Part shown: piece by piece, positions 53,794 to 62,950 of the stretch
Layout of the letters: every line of letters starts with the position of its first letter
Numbering within the stretch: the stretch's first letter is position 1
NCBI RefSeq assembly: GCF_902498915.1
Contig: NZ_CABVLQ010000001.1
Strand: one strand, 5' to 3'
Length of the DNA: 64,000 bases
DNA from: Escherichia ruysiae
GTDB lineage: Bacteria > Pseudomonadota > Gammaproteobacteria > Enterobacterales > Enterobacteriaceae
Made by a program: the position numbers and the translations under genes
The notes under the pieces: generated by a model
Databases searched by the model: none
What the model was told of the DNA's origin: nothing
The model's input: the letters and a program-made list of their open reading frames with translations, nothing else

Positions 53794-53852
53794 CACGTTA
53801 TTATCTCACTATAAAATAACGTGTCGTACGTATTGGGTTCCCTCACCCCAAT
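53794..53852. promoter_or_regulatory. Two inverted repeats in the yhhQ leader
   Basis: CACGTTATT/AATAACGTG (53794-53802 and 53815-53823, 9-bp perfect arms) is followed by ATTGGG/CCCAAT (53832-53837 and 53847-53852). The second ends 21 bp before the yhhQ ATG. They could be an operator plus a leader stem. No known riboswitch pattern is recognised. Confidence 0.5.
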
Positions 53853-53873
53853 GGCTAATCAAAAAGGTACAAT

Positions 53874-54539
53874 ATGAACGCTTTCTCACAAACTCAACGC
53901 TATAAGGCGTTGTTCTGGTTATCGTTATTTCACCTGTTGGTGATCACCTCCAGTAACTATCTGGTACAGCTTCCGGTCTCTATTTTCGGTTTTCATACCA
54001 CCTGGGGCGCGTTTAGCTTTCCGTTTATTTTTCTTGCTACCGACCTGACTGTGCGTATTTTTGGCGCACCGCTGGCTCGTCGCATCATCTTTGCGGTGAT
54101 GATCCCCGCGTTGCTGATCTCCTACGTCATCTCATCACTGTTTTATATGGGTTCATGGCAGGGATTCGGCGTTCTCGCCCACTTCAACCTGTTTGTCGCC
54201 CGTATCGCTACCGCCAGCTTTATGGCCTACGCGCTGGGGCAGATCCTCGACGTGCACGTTTTTAACCGCCTGCGTCAGAGTCATCGCTGGTGGCTGGCTC
54301 CGACGGCTTCCACACTGTTTGGTAACGTCAGCGATACGCTGGCTTTCTTCTTCATTGCTTTCTGGCGCAGCCCGGATGCTTTTATGGCCGAGCACTGGAT
54401 GGAAATCGCGCTGGTTGATTACTGTTTCAAAGTGTTAATCAGCATCGTTTTCTTCCTGCCAATGTATGGCGTATTACTCAATATGCTATTGAAAAGACTG
54501 GCAGATAAATCCGAAATCAACGCTTTGCAGGCCAGTTAA
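53874..54539 (+). CDS. yhhQ: YhhQ, 7-cyano-7-deazaguanine (queuosine precursor) transporter
   Basis: YhhQ imports preQ0/preQ1 for queuosine synthesis. The 221-residue membrane protein has about six helices and the family signatures FAFLATDLTVRIFGAPLARR-like segment (visible as FLATDLTVRIFGAPLARRII) and ASTLFGNVSDTLAFFFIAFW. The gene stands alone between tusA and dcrB and is preceded by a leader with two inverted repeats. Confidence 0.95.
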   Translation: MNAFSQTQRYKALFWLSLFHLLVITSSNYLVQLPVSIFGFHTTWGAFSFPFIFLATDLTVRIFGAPLARRIIFAVMIPALLISYVISSLFYMGSWQGFGVLAHFNLFVARIATASFMAYALGQILDVHVFNRLRQSHRWWLAPTASTLFGNVSDTLAFFFIAFWRSPDAFMAEHWMEIALVDYCFKVLISIVFFLPMYGVLLNMLLKRLADKSEINALQAS

Positions 54540-54612
54540 AGGTTCGTTATCAGAGTTGTGATAAGATGGATGAATGAGCCGTTATGGCCGTTTATCGATA
54601 AGGAAGAAGTCA

Positions 54613-55170
54613 ATGCGCAATCTGGTTAAATATGTCGGAATTGGCCTGCTGGTTATGGGGCTTGCGGCCTGTGATGATAAAGACACTAACGCTACGGCGG
54701 AAGGCACTGTCGCGGAAAGTAACGCTGCCGCAAATCCCGTCAACCTGCTTGATGGCAAGCTAAGTTTCTCGCTGCCAGCAGATATGACCGACCAGAGCGG
54801 TAAGCTGGGAACGCAAGCCAATAACATGCACGTCTGGTCCGACGCCACCGGGCAGAAAGCAGTCATCGTCATCATGGGCGATGACCCGAAAGAAGATCTG
54901 GGTGTGCTGGCGAAGCGTCTGGAAGATCAGCAACGTAGCCGCGATCCGCAACTGCAAGTGGTGACCAACAAATCTATTGAGCTGAAAGGTCACAAAATGC
55001 AGCAGTTAGACAGCATTATCTCCGCGAAAGGCCAGACGGCGTACTCTTCCGTCATTCTGGGTAACGTGGGTAATCAACTGCTGACCATGCAAATCACGCT
55101 GCCAGCTGACGATCAGCAAAAAGCGCAGACCACCGCAGAAAACATCATTAATACGCTGGTTATTCAGTAA
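54613..55170 (+). CDS. dcrB: DcrB, periplasmic lipoprotein
   Basis: DcrB is an inner-membrane or periplasmic lipoprotein needed for DNA entry of phages C1 and C6; its normal role is unclear. The 185-residue precursor has a signal peptide with lipobox LAAC (Cys20: MRNLVKYVGIGLLVMGLAAC), a short variable linker, and a single DcrB fold domain (LLDGKLSFSLPADMTDQSGK onward). The start at 54613 fits the lipoprotein signal; an upstream ATG 13 codons away does not. Confidence 0.95.
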   Translation: MRNLVKYVGIGLLVMGLAACDDKDTNATAEGTVAESNAAANPVNLLDGKLSFSLPADMTDQSGKLGTQANNMHVWSDATGQKAVIVIMGDDPKEDLGVLAKRLEDQQRSRDPQLQVVTNKSIELKGHKMQQLDSIISAKGQTAYSSVILGNVGNQLLTMQITLPADDQQKAQTTAENIINTLVIQ

Positions 55171-55173
55171 ATT

Positions 55174-56391
55174 TTAAGATGATGAGACGGTCTCAGGAAC
55201 GTGTTCCGGAGGCCGTTTTTTTAATCGCCACGTCAGCAATAACGCGATTGCTACCAGCCCCGCCGCCGCCAGATAAATCACCGGTACGCCCGCCCAGCTC
55301 ATCACCAGCCCAGCCAGTGGTCCGGTCACGCCAAGCGATAAATCCATAAATACGGTGTAGGTTGCCAGCGCCGCCCCCTGATTTTGCTGTGGAACCGCTT
55401 TTACCGCCACTACGCCCAATGCCGGGAACACCAGCGAAAACCCTGCCCCCGCCAGTAAGACGCCGATTTTCGCCATCCACGGTACGGTGGCTACGCCAAC
55501 CAATAGCAGGCCGATTATCTCAACGCTAAAGCAGATCATCGCCACGTTTAAGCCGCCGATACGATTAATGCCGTTAGGGAATAACAGTCGCGTACCGACA
55601 AACGCACAACTAAACAGCGTCAACGCGAAGGCCGCACCGTCCCAACCTTTAGCGTCATAAAACAGTGTGATAAAGGTGGCGATGACGCCAAATCCGGCAG
55701 AAGCCAGTGCCAGCGCCATGCCATACAGCCAGACGCGCCCAAGCACCGCGCGAAACGGCAGTGGCTTGCCTTTGCTGGCTTTCACCGACGGACGCGGGAT
55801 CGCCAACAAAATGGCCACCAGCGCCACGGCCATAATGATTAATGCCAGCGTCTGCAACCCGCCCCAGTGATAAAACAGCACGCCCAACGGCGCGCCCATC
55901 GCCATCGCCCCGTAAGTGACAATGCCGTTCCACGAAATTACCCGCCCGATATGCAGCGAGCCAACCACGCCAACGCCCCACAGTGTCGATCCGGTTCCGG
56001 CAAAACTTTGTCCAATTCCGAGGATCACGCGCCCCAGGCAAAGTAATAACAGGCTGATGACGGGCAGGCTGGCGGTTAATCCTGCTGTCAGATACCCCAG
56101 CCCGCTCAAAAAGCAGCCGCACAACCCGAAGACGACTATCTTTTTGGGTCCCAGCAAATCGGCGTAACGCCCGGCATGTGGACGACTCAGCAAAGTAGCG
56201 AAATATTGCAGGCTGATAACTAAACCCGCCCAGAAGGCACTAAATCCCATCACATCATGGACATAGCCCGGCAATACGGCGAGCGGCAACCCGATGGTGA
56301 GGTAGCTGGCGAAGTTAAACATGACAATGGAGACAATGCGCAGGTTAAGACGCAATCCGTTTAGCGCGGGTTCGGCAACGGGTTCGGGCAT
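55174..56391 (-). CDS. yhhS: YhhS, MFS-family drug or sugar efflux transporter
   Basis: A 405-residue major-facilitator protein with 12 predicted helices. The motif A loop GRYADLLGPKKIVVFGLCGC lies between helices 2 and 3, and GQSFAGTGSTLWGVGVVG is typical of the arabinose-efflux-like subgroup. Its substrate is not established in detail. The start at 56391 (MPEPVAEPALNGLRL) is preferred over 56433. It is convergent with dcrB (3-bp gap) and divergent from yhhT. Confidence 0.93.
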   Translation of the reverse strand: MPEPVAEPALNGLRLNLRIVSIVMFNFASYLTIGLPLAVLPGYVHDVMGFSAFWAGLVISLQYFATLLSRPHAGRYADLLGPKKIVVFGLCGCFLSGLGYLTAGLTASLPVISLLLLCLGRVILGIGQSFAGTGSTLWGVGVVGSLHIGRVISWNGIVTYGAMAMGAPLGVLFYHWGGLQTLALIIMAVALVAILLAIPRPSVKASKGKPLPFRAVLGRVWLYGMALALASAGFGVIATFITLFYDAKGWDGAAFALTLFSCAFVGTRLLFPNGINRIGGLNVAMICFSVEIIGLLLVGVATVPWMAKIGVLLAGAGFSLVFPALGVVAVKAVPQQNQGAALATYTVFMDLSLGVTGPLAGLVMSWAGVPVIYLAAAGLVAIALLLTWRLKKRPPEHVPETVSSS

Positions 56392-56522
56392 GAGGATCAC
56401 CACATTTTTACAACAGTGTTTCATTTTTACCACGGGCTGGCGTGAAAATCAGCAGTAAGAATCAGAATATTGCTGGCGTGACTCCCGCTACACTTAATAC
56501 AAAAAGTCACAAGGAAGCCCCA

Positions 56523-57572
56523 ATGGAAACCCTTCAACCGGATAAAACAGGAATGCATATTCTGCTCAAGCTGGCCTCGCTGGTAGTGATTCTCGCCGGC
56601 ATTCACGCAGCGGCAGATATCATTGTGCAACTGCTACTGGCGCTCTTTTTCGCCATTGTCCTCAATCCGTTGGTCACCTGGTTTATTCGTCGTGGAGTAC
56701 AACGCCCCATTGCCATTACCATTGTGGTGGTGGTGATGCTGATAGCACTTACTGCGCTGGTCGGCGTACTGGCGGCATCGTTTAACGAATTTATCTCTAT
56801 GCTGCCGAAGTTTAATAAGGAACTGACCCGTAAGCTGTTTAAATTACAAGAGATGTTACCGTTTCTTAATCTGCATATGTCGCCCGAACGAATGCTTCAG
56901 CGGATGGATTCGGAAAAAGTTGTCGCCTTCACCACGGCGCTGATGACCGGGCTTTCCGGCGCAATGGCGAGCGTGCTTCTGCTGGTGATGACCGTAGTTT
57001 TCATGCTGTTTGAAGTGCGCCACGTGCCTTACAAAATGCGTTTTGCGTTGAATAATCCACAGATTCACATCGCCGGACTACACCGCGCCTTAAAAGGTGT
57101 TTCGCACTATCTTGCATTGAAGACGCTGCTCAGTTTATGGACAGGCGTCATCGTCTGGCTGGGATTGGCGCTAATGGGCGTACAGTTTGCGCTGATGTGG
57201 GCGGTACTGGCGTTTTTGCTCAACTACGTTCCCAATATTGGCGCGGTGATCTCCGCCGTACCGCCAATGATTCAGGTGTTGCTGTTTAATGGCGTTTACG
57301 AATGTATTCTGGTCGGTGCACTGTTTTTAGTTGTCCATATGGTCATCGGCAATATTTTAGAGCCACGGATGATGGGGCATCGACTGGGAATGTCCACTCT
57401 GGTGGTATTTCTTTCTTTGTTGGTCTGGGGATGGTTACTCGGTCCGGTGGGTATGTTGCTTTCGGTGCCATTAACCAGCGTCTGTAAAATCTGGATGGAA
57501 ACCACCAAAGGCGGCAGCAAACTGGCGATTTTACTGGGACCGGGACGACCGAAAAGTCGGTTACCGGGATGA
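56523..57572 (+). CDS. yhhT: YhhT, AI-2E family (PerM/TqsA-like) membrane protein
   Basis: A 349-residue polytopic protein of the UPF0118/AI-2E family, with about eight helices. ADIIVQLLLALFFAIVLNPL and the C-terminal VPNIGAVISAVPPMIQVLLF and GNILEPRMMGHRLGMSTLVV segments are family hallmarks. Relatives export autoinducer-2 or other small molecules; the substrate of YhhT is unknown. AAGGA lies upstream of the METLQPDK start. Confidence 0.94.
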   Translation: METLQPDKTGMHILLKLASLVVILAGIHAAADIIVQLLLALFFAIVLNPLVTWFIRRGVQRPIAITIVVVVMLIALTALVGVLAASFNEFISMLPKFNKELTRKLFKLQEMLPFLNLHMSPERMLQRMDSEKVVAFTTALMTGLSGAMASVLLLVMTVVFMLFEVRHVPYKMRFALNNPQIHIAGLHRALKGVSHYLALKTLLSLWTGVIVWLGLALMGVQFALMWAVLAFLLNYVPNIGAVISAVPPMIQVLLFNGVYECILVGALFLVVHMVIGNILEPRMMGHRLGMSTLVVFLSLLVWGWLLGPVGMLLSVPLTSVCKIWMETTKGGSKLAILLGPGRPKSRLPG

Positions 57573-57626
57573 GGCGACAAGTGATACGATACGCACTTTC
57601 CTTTTCCATTAAACGTTGGCTCTGAT

Positions 57627-58214
57627 ATGTATCGGATAGTTCTGGGGAAAGTTTCGACCTTAAGCGCAGTTCCACTGCCACCGGCTTTACGCGATCAAGC
57701 ACCGCAAGGTCCACGACGCGAACGCTGGCTGGCGGGACGTGCATTGCTTTCACACGTGCTTTCTCCGCTACCGGACATCATCTACGGTGAACAGGGCAAA
57801 CCCGCATTCGCGCCGGAAACCCCGCTATGGTTCAACTTAAGTCATAGCGGTGACGATATCGCCCTGCTGTTGAGCGATGAAGGCGAAGTTGGCTGCGATA
57901 TCGAAGTGATTCGCCCGCGCGCCAACTGGCACTGGCTGGCAAACACGGTGTTTAGCCTCGGGGAACATGCCGAAATGGACGCTGTGCATCCTGATCAGCA
58001 ACTGGAAATGTTCTGGCGCATCTGGACACGCAAAGAAGCCATCGTTAAACAGCGTGGCGGCAGCGCCTGGCAAATCGTCAGCGTAGACAGCACCTATCAG
58101 TCCTCGCTGTCTGTCAGCCATTGTCAGCTTGAAAATTTAAGTCTGGCGATCTGCACCCCTACCCCCTTTACGCTCACCACCGACGCGGTGCAATGGGTCG
58201 ATTCGCTTAACTGA
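57627..58214 (+). CDS. acpT: AcpT, 4'-phosphopantetheinyl transferase (holo-ACP synthase 2)
   Basis: AcpT transfers phosphopantetheine from CoA to the serine of a carrier protein. The 195-residue Sfp-like enzyme has VGCDIEVIRPRANW (GxDxE metal site) and MFWRIWTRKEAIVKQRGGSA (WxxKEA). In E. coli it acts poorly on fatty-acid ACP and probably serves carrier proteins of other loci. AcpT ends 46 bp before the NikR operator; it is not part of the nik operon. Confidence 0.96.
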   Translation: MYRIVLGKVSTLSAVPLPPALRDQAPQGPRRERWLAGRALLSHVLSPLPDIIYGEQGKPAFAPETPLWFNLSHSGDDIALLLSDEGEVGCDIEVIRPRANWHWLANTVFSLGEHAEMDAVHPDQQLEMFWRIWTRKEAIVKQRGGSAWQIVSVDSTYQSSLSVSHCQLENLSLAICTPTPFTLTTDAVQWVDSLN

Positions 58215-58238
58215 TCCGCCCATCCGACTGCCCATCTA

Positions 58239-58252
58239 TTGATCCAGAACAG
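58239..58252. promoter_or_regulatory. Partial FNR site of the nik promoter
   Basis: TTGAT, four bases, AACAG: a good left half and a poor right half of the FNR consensus TTGAT-N4-ATCAA. Its centre is about 41 bp upstream of the expected start near 58286, the right spacing for activation. FNR control of nik is established; the site is by pattern. Confidence 0.6.
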
Positions 58253-58259
58253 GTTATCA

Positions 58260-58287
58260 GTATGACGAATACTTAAAATCGTCATAC
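58260..58287. promoter_or_regulatory. nikA: NikR operator overlapping the nik promoter
   Basis: GTATGA, 16 bases, TCATAC is the exact NikR operator. A -10-like TAAAAT (58274-58279) lies inside the dyad, so NikR-Ni would block polymerase. The operator is 46 bp after acpT but 555 bp upstream of the nikA ATG; the interval is filled by the repeat array. Confidence 0.93.
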
Positions 58288-58365
58288 TTGAAATCGATGA
58301 CTCAACATGAGCGGGCGCAGTTTTCCCCGTTTTTAGGGAAGGTAGTGGGATTATCACCGTATTTT

Positions 58366-58738
58366 ACCCTCACCCCAACCCTCTCCCTGAAAGGGAGAGG
58401 GGGCACACCGTGCAATGAGTGGCGATTGCAGTTGCAGCCACAAAAGCGCACGGACCATCCCCTCGCCCCTTTGGGTAGAGGAGGCACACCGTGCAATGAG
58501 TGGCGATTGCAGTTGCAGCCACAAAAGCGTACGGCTCGTCCCCTCGCCCCTTCGGGTAGAGGGGGCACACCGTGCAATGAGTGGCGATTGCAGTTGCAGT
58601 CACAAAAGCGCACGGACCATCCCCTCGCCCCTTCGGGTAGAGGGGGCACACCGTGCAATGAGTGGCTATTGCAGTTGCAGTCACAAAAGCGCACGGACCA
58701 TCCCCTCGCCCCTCTGGGGAGAGGGTTAGGGTGAGGGG
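58366..58738. repeat. Four-copy 81-bp tandem repeat array in the nik leader, flanked by inverted GC-rich elements
   Basis: Units start CACACCGTGCAATGAGTGG at 58404, 58485, 58566 and 58647, exactly 81 bp apart. Each can form hairpin A (CCGTGC...GCACGG enclosing GTGGC...GCCAC) and hairpin B (CCCCTCGCCC...GGGTAGAGGGG). Copies differ at a few bases, some keeping pairing through G-U. Outer elements 58366-58403 and 58702-58738 are inverted boxC-like sequences. Because 81 is 27 codons, several frames stay open; none is a credible gene. Confidence 0.92.
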
Positions 58739-58841
58739 AACAGGCCGCACCCAGGCCGCATATGCAGAGTCACTACCAGATTTCAACATAGCGAATCGTC
58801 GCCATACTTATTTCGCCAACTATTTATCCATTGGGGCTACT

Positions 58842-60416
58842 ATGTTCTCCACACTCCACCGCACTCTATTTGCGCTGCTGGCTTGTGCGTCTTTTATCGT
58901 CCATGCTGCCGCGCCAGATGAAATCACCACCGCCTGGCCGGTGAATGTCGGGCCACTAAACCCGCACCTTTACACGCCTAACCAGATGTTCGCCCAGAGC
59001 ATGGTTTATGAACCGCTGGTGAAATATCAGGCAGACGGTTCGGTGATCCCGTGGCTGGCAAAAAGCTGGACTCATTCAGAAGATGGTAAAACCTGGACCT
59101 TCACCCTGCGTGATGACGTGAAATTCTCCAACGGTGAACCGTTCGATGCAGAGGCGGCGGCAGAAAACTTCCGCGTAGTGCTCGATAACCGCCAACGTCA
59201 CGCCTGGCTGGAGCTGGCAAACCAGATTGTTGATGTTAAAGCACTCAGTAAAACGGAGCTGCAAATCACCCTGAAAAGCGCCTACTATCCTTTCCTGCAA
59301 GAACTGGCTCTGCCCCGCCCTTTCCGCTTTATCGCCCCCTCGCAGTTTAAAAACCATGAAACCATGAACGGGATTAAAGCGCCAATTGGCACCGGGCCGT
59401 GGGTTTTGCAGGAATCGAAACTGAATCAGTACGATGTCTTCGTCCGTAACGAAAACTACTGGGGCGAAAAGCCGGCGATTAAAAAGATCACCTTCAACGT
59501 GATCCCGGATCCGACCACTCGCGCAGTAGCTTTCGAAACCGGCGATATCGACCTGCTGTACGGAAACGAAGGGTTATTACCGCTCGATACCTTCGCCCGC
59601 TTTAGCCAGAACCCGGCTTACCACACCCAACTGTCACAGCCGATCGAAACCGTGATGCTGGCGCTCAATACCGCCAAAGCCCCCACCAACGAGCTGGCAG
59701 TACGTGAAGCTCTTAATTACGCGGTAAACAAAAAATCGCTGACTGATAACGCGTTGTATGGCACCCAGCAGGTCGCCGACACCCTGTTTGCCCCTTCCGT
59801 GCCCTACGCTAATCTCGGCCTGAAGCCACGCCAGTACGATCCGCAAAAAGCGAAAGCGTTGCTGGAAAAAGCCGGTTGGACGCTGCCTGCGGGCAAAGAC
59901 ATCCGCGAGAAAAATGGTCAGCCGCTGCGCATTGAACTTTCGTTCATCGGCACCGATGCGTTAAGCAAATCGATGGCGGAAATCATTCAGGCTGATATGC
60001 GCCAGATTGGCGCAGATGTCTCGCTGATTGGCGAAGAAGAGAGCAGTATCTATGCTCGTCAGCGCGACGGTCGTTTTGGCATGATTTTCCACCGCACCTG
60101 GGGCGCGCCATACGATCCACACGCCTTCCTGAGTTCAATGCGCGTACCGTCGCACGCTGACTTCCAGGCACAGCAAGGTTTAGCCGACAAGCCGCTGATT
60201 GATAAAGAGATCGGCGAAGTGCTGGCGACCCATGATGAAACACAACGTCAGGCGCTGTATCGCGACATTCTGACCCGTCTGCATGACGAGGCGGTTTATC
60301 TGCCTATCAGTTACATCTCAATGATGGTGGTATCAAAACCGGATCTGGGTAACATCCCCTACGCGCCGATCGCCACCGAAATTCCGTTCGAACAGATTAA
60401 ACCGGTGAAACCTTAA
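58842..60416 (+). CDS. nikA: NikA, periplasmic nickel-binding protein
   Basis: NikA binds Ni(II), as a chelate with a metallophore-like ligand, and passes it to NikBC. The 524-residue precursor has a signal peptide (MFSTLHRTLFALLACASFIV, cleavage near VHA-A) and a family-5 (DppA/OppA-type) binding fold (YEPLVKYQADGSVIPWLAKS, TFTLRDDVKFSNGEPFDAEA). The start at 58842 begins the signal peptide; the open frame upstream runs through the repeat array by chance. Its TAA overlaps the nikB ATG (TAATG). Confidence 0.97.
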   Translation: MFSTLHRTLFALLACASFIVHAAAPDEITTAWPVNVGPLNPHLYTPNQMFAQSMVYEPLVKYQADGSVIPWLAKSWTHSEDGKTWTFTLRDDVKFSNGEPFDAEAAAENFRVVLDNRQRHAWLELANQIVDVKALSKTELQITLKSAYYPFLQELALPRPFRFIAPSQFKNHETMNGIKAPIGTGPWVLQESKLNQYDVFVRNENYWGEKPAIKKITFNVIPDPTTRAVAFETGDIDLLYGNEGLLPLDTFARFSQNPAYHTQLSQPIETVMLALNTAKAPTNELAVREALNYAVNKKSLTDNALYGTQQVADTLFAPSVPYANLGLKPRQYDPQKAKALLEKAGWTLPAGKDIREKNGQPLRIELSFIGTDALSKSMAEIIQADMRQIGADVSLIGEEESSIYARQRDGRFGMIFHRTWGAPYDPHAFLSSMRVPSHADFQAQQGLADKPLIDKEIGEVLATHDETQRQALYRDILTRLHDEAVYLPISYISMMVVSKPDLGNIPYAPIATEIPFEQIKPVKP

Positions 60417-61360
60417 TGTTGCGATACGTATTACGCCGCCTTCTGCTGCTGATCCCGATGGTGCTCGCCGCCTCGGTGATCATTTTTCTGATGTTGCGCC
60501 TCGGCACCGGCGACCCGGCGCTCGACTATTTGCGTTTATCTAACCTGCCGCCGACGCCGGAGATGCTGGCCTCTACCCGCACCATGCTGGGACTGGATCA
60601 GCCGCTGTACGTCCAGTACGGCACCTGGTTGTGGAAGGCGCTGCATCTTGACTTTGGTATCTCATTCGCCAGCCAACGCCCGGTGCTCGACGATATGCTG
60701 AACTTCCTGCCCGCAACATTGGAACTGGCAGGCGCGGCGCTGGTGTTAATTCTGCTCACTTCCGTGCCGCTCGGTATCTGGGCGGCGCGCCATCGCGACC
60801 GCCTGCCGGATTTCGCCGTGCGTTTCATCGCGTTTCTTGGCGTCTCAATGCCTAACTTCTGGCTGGCGTTTTTACTGGTGATGGCGTTTTCGGTGTATCT
60901 GCAATGGCTACCCGCGATGGGCTACGGCGACTGGCAGCACATCATTTTGCCGGCGGTTTCCATCGCCTTTATGTCGCTGGCGATTAACGCGCGGCTGCTG
61001 CGCGCCAGTATGCTGGACGTCGCCGGTCAGCGTCACGTGACCTGGGCACGGCTACGCGGGCTTAACGCTAAACAGACCGAACGCCGTCACATCCTGCGCA
61101 ATGCCTCGTTGCCGATGATCACCGCCGTGGGGATGCACATCGGCGAACTGATCGGCGGGACGATGATTATCGAAAACATCTTTGCCTGGCCGGGGGTCGG
61201 ACGCTATGCGGTGTCGGCGATTTTTAACCGTGACTATCCGGTGATTCAATGCTTTACGCTGATGATGGTGGTGGTTTTTGTGGTCTGTAATTTGATTGTT
61301 GATTTACTCAACGCCGCGCTGGACCCGCGTATTCGTCGTCATGAAGGAGCGCACGCGTGA
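60416..61360 (+). CDS. nikB: NikB, permease of the nickel ABC importer
   Basis: A 314-residue DppB-type permease with six helices. MLRYVLRRLLLLIPMVLAAS is the family N terminus, and TWARLRGLNAKQTERRHILR is the coupling loop. It forms the channel with NikC. It is translationally coupled at both ends: one-base overlap with nikA and 4-bp overlap with nikC. Confidence 0.97.
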   Translation: MLRYVLRRLLLLIPMVLAASVIIFLMLRLGTGDPALDYLRLSNLPPTPEMLASTRTMLGLDQPLYVQYGTWLWKALHLDFGISFASQRPVLDDMLNFLPATLELAGAALVLILLTSVPLGIWAARHRDRLPDFAVRFIAFLGVSMPNFWLAFLLVMAFSVYLQWLPAMGYGDWQHIILPAVSIAFMSLAINARLLRASMLDVAGQRHVTWARLRGLNAKQTERRHILRNASLPMITAVGMHIGELIGGTMIIENIFAWPGVGRYAVSAIFNRDYPVIQCFTLMMVVVFVVCNLIVDLLNAALDPRIRRHEGAHA

Positions 61361-62190
61361 ACTTTTTCCTCTCTTCCCGCTGGTCGGTACGCCTGGCGCT
61401 GATCATTATCGCCCTGCTGGCGCTGATTGCGCTCACCAGCCAGTGGTGGCTGCCGTATGACCCACAGGCGATTGATCTGCCGTCACGCCTGCTCTCGCCG
61501 GATGCGCAGCACTGGCTGGGCACCGATCACTTAGGGCGTGATATTTTCTCGCGGCTGATGGCGGCGACCCGCGTGTCGCTCGGTTCGGTAATGGCCTGCC
61601 TGCTGCTGGTGCTGACATTAGGGCTGGTTATTGGCGGCAGCGCCGGACTGATTGGCGGACGCGTTGATCAGGCCACCATGCGCGTCGCCGATATGTTTAT
61701 GACCTTCCCGACGTCGATTCTGTCGTTCTTTATGGTTGGCGTGCTCGGCACCGGGCTGACCAACGTAATTATCGCCATCGCCCTGTCGCACTGGGCGTGG
61801 TATGCACGCATGGTGCGCAGCCTGGTGATTTCGCTACGCCAGCGCGAGTTTGTGCTGGCGTCACGACTTTCCGGCGCGGGGCATGTGCGGGTGTTTGTCG
61901 ATCATCTGGCAGGCGCGGTGATCCCTTCGCTGCTGGTGCTGGCGACGCTGGATATCGGCCATATGATGCTTCACGTCGCGGGGATGTCCTTCCTCGGCCT
62001 TGGCGTGACCGCGCCGACCGCCGAATGGGGCGTGATGATTAACGACGCGCGTCAGTATATCTGGACTCAGCCGCTGCAAATGTTCTGGCCGGGGCTGGCG
62101 CTGTTTATCAGCGTGATGGCCTTTAACCTGGTGGGTGACGCACTGCGCGATCATCTGGACCCTCATCTGGTGACGGAGCACGCACACTAA
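61357..62190 (+). CDS. nikC: NikC, permease of the nickel ABC importer
   Basis: A 277-residue DppC-type permease with six helices, LGTDHLGRDIFSRLMAATRV near the N terminus and the coupling loop REFVLASRLSGAGHVRVFVD. The start is GTG at 61357 within GTGA, which overlaps the nikB stop, as known for E. coli. Its TAA overlaps the nikD ATG by one base. Confidence 0.97.
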   Translation: MNFFLSSRWSVRLALIIIALLALIALTSQWWLPYDPQAIDLPSRLLSPDAQHWLGTDHLGRDIFSRLMAATRVSLGSVMACLLLVLTLGLVIGGSAGLIGGRVDQATMRVADMFMTFPTSILSFFMVGVLGTGLTNVIIAIALSHWAWYARMVRSLVISLRQREFVLASRLSGAGHVRVFVDHLAGAVIPSLLVLATLDIGHMMLHVAGMSFLGLGVTAPTAEWGVMINDARQYIWTQPLQMFWPGLALFISVMAFNLVGDALRDHLDPHLVTEHAH

Positions 62191-62950
62191 TGCCGCAACA
62201 GATTGAACTACGTAATATCGCGCTACAGGCCGCGCAGCCGCTGGTGCACGGCGTATCGTTAACCCTTAAACGCGGGCGTGTGCTGGCGTTAGTCGGCGGT
62301 AGCGGCAGCGGGAAATCACTGACCTGCGCGGCGGCGCTGGGCATTCTGCCCGCTGGCGTTCGCCAGACGGCGGGGGAAATTTTAGCCGATGGCAAACCGG
62401 TTTCGCCTTGCGCGCTACGCGGTATCAAAATTGCCACCATCATGCAGAACCCGCGCAGCGCCTTTAATCCGCTGCACACCATGCACACCCACGCGCGGGA
62501 AACCTGCCTGGCACTGGGGAAACCCGCCGATGACGCCACGCTTATCGCTGCCATAGAAGCGGTGGGGCTGGAAAACGCCGCGCGCGTGCTGAAGCTGTAC
62601 CCGTTCGAGATGAGCGGCGGTATGTTGCAGCGCATGATGATTGCGATGGCGGTGCTGTGCGAATCGCCGTTTATCATCGCCGATGAACCAACCACCGACC
62701 TTGATGTAGTAGCGCAAGCGCGCATCCTCGATCTACTGGAAAGCATTATGCAAAAACAAGCGCCGGGGATGCTGCTGGTGACCCATGATATGGGCGTGGT
62801 GGCGCGTCTGGCAGATGACGTGGCTGTGATGTCACACGGTAAGATTGTCGAACAGGGCGATGTAGAAACGCTGTTTAACGCCCCCAAACATACGGTGACG
62901 CGCAGCCTGGTTTCCGCTCATCTCGCCCTCTACGGTATGGAGCTGGCATC

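Noticed and set aside
58404..58727. CRISPR array
   Set aside because: The full 81-bp unit is repeated, with no unique spacers between short repeats, and no cas genes are near.
58288..58789. Repeat proteins encoded in the 81-bp array on either strand
   Set aside because: Open frames arise on both strands simply because the unit is 27 codons. No ribosome site, no signal sequence, and structure at the nucleic-acid level explains the sequence better.
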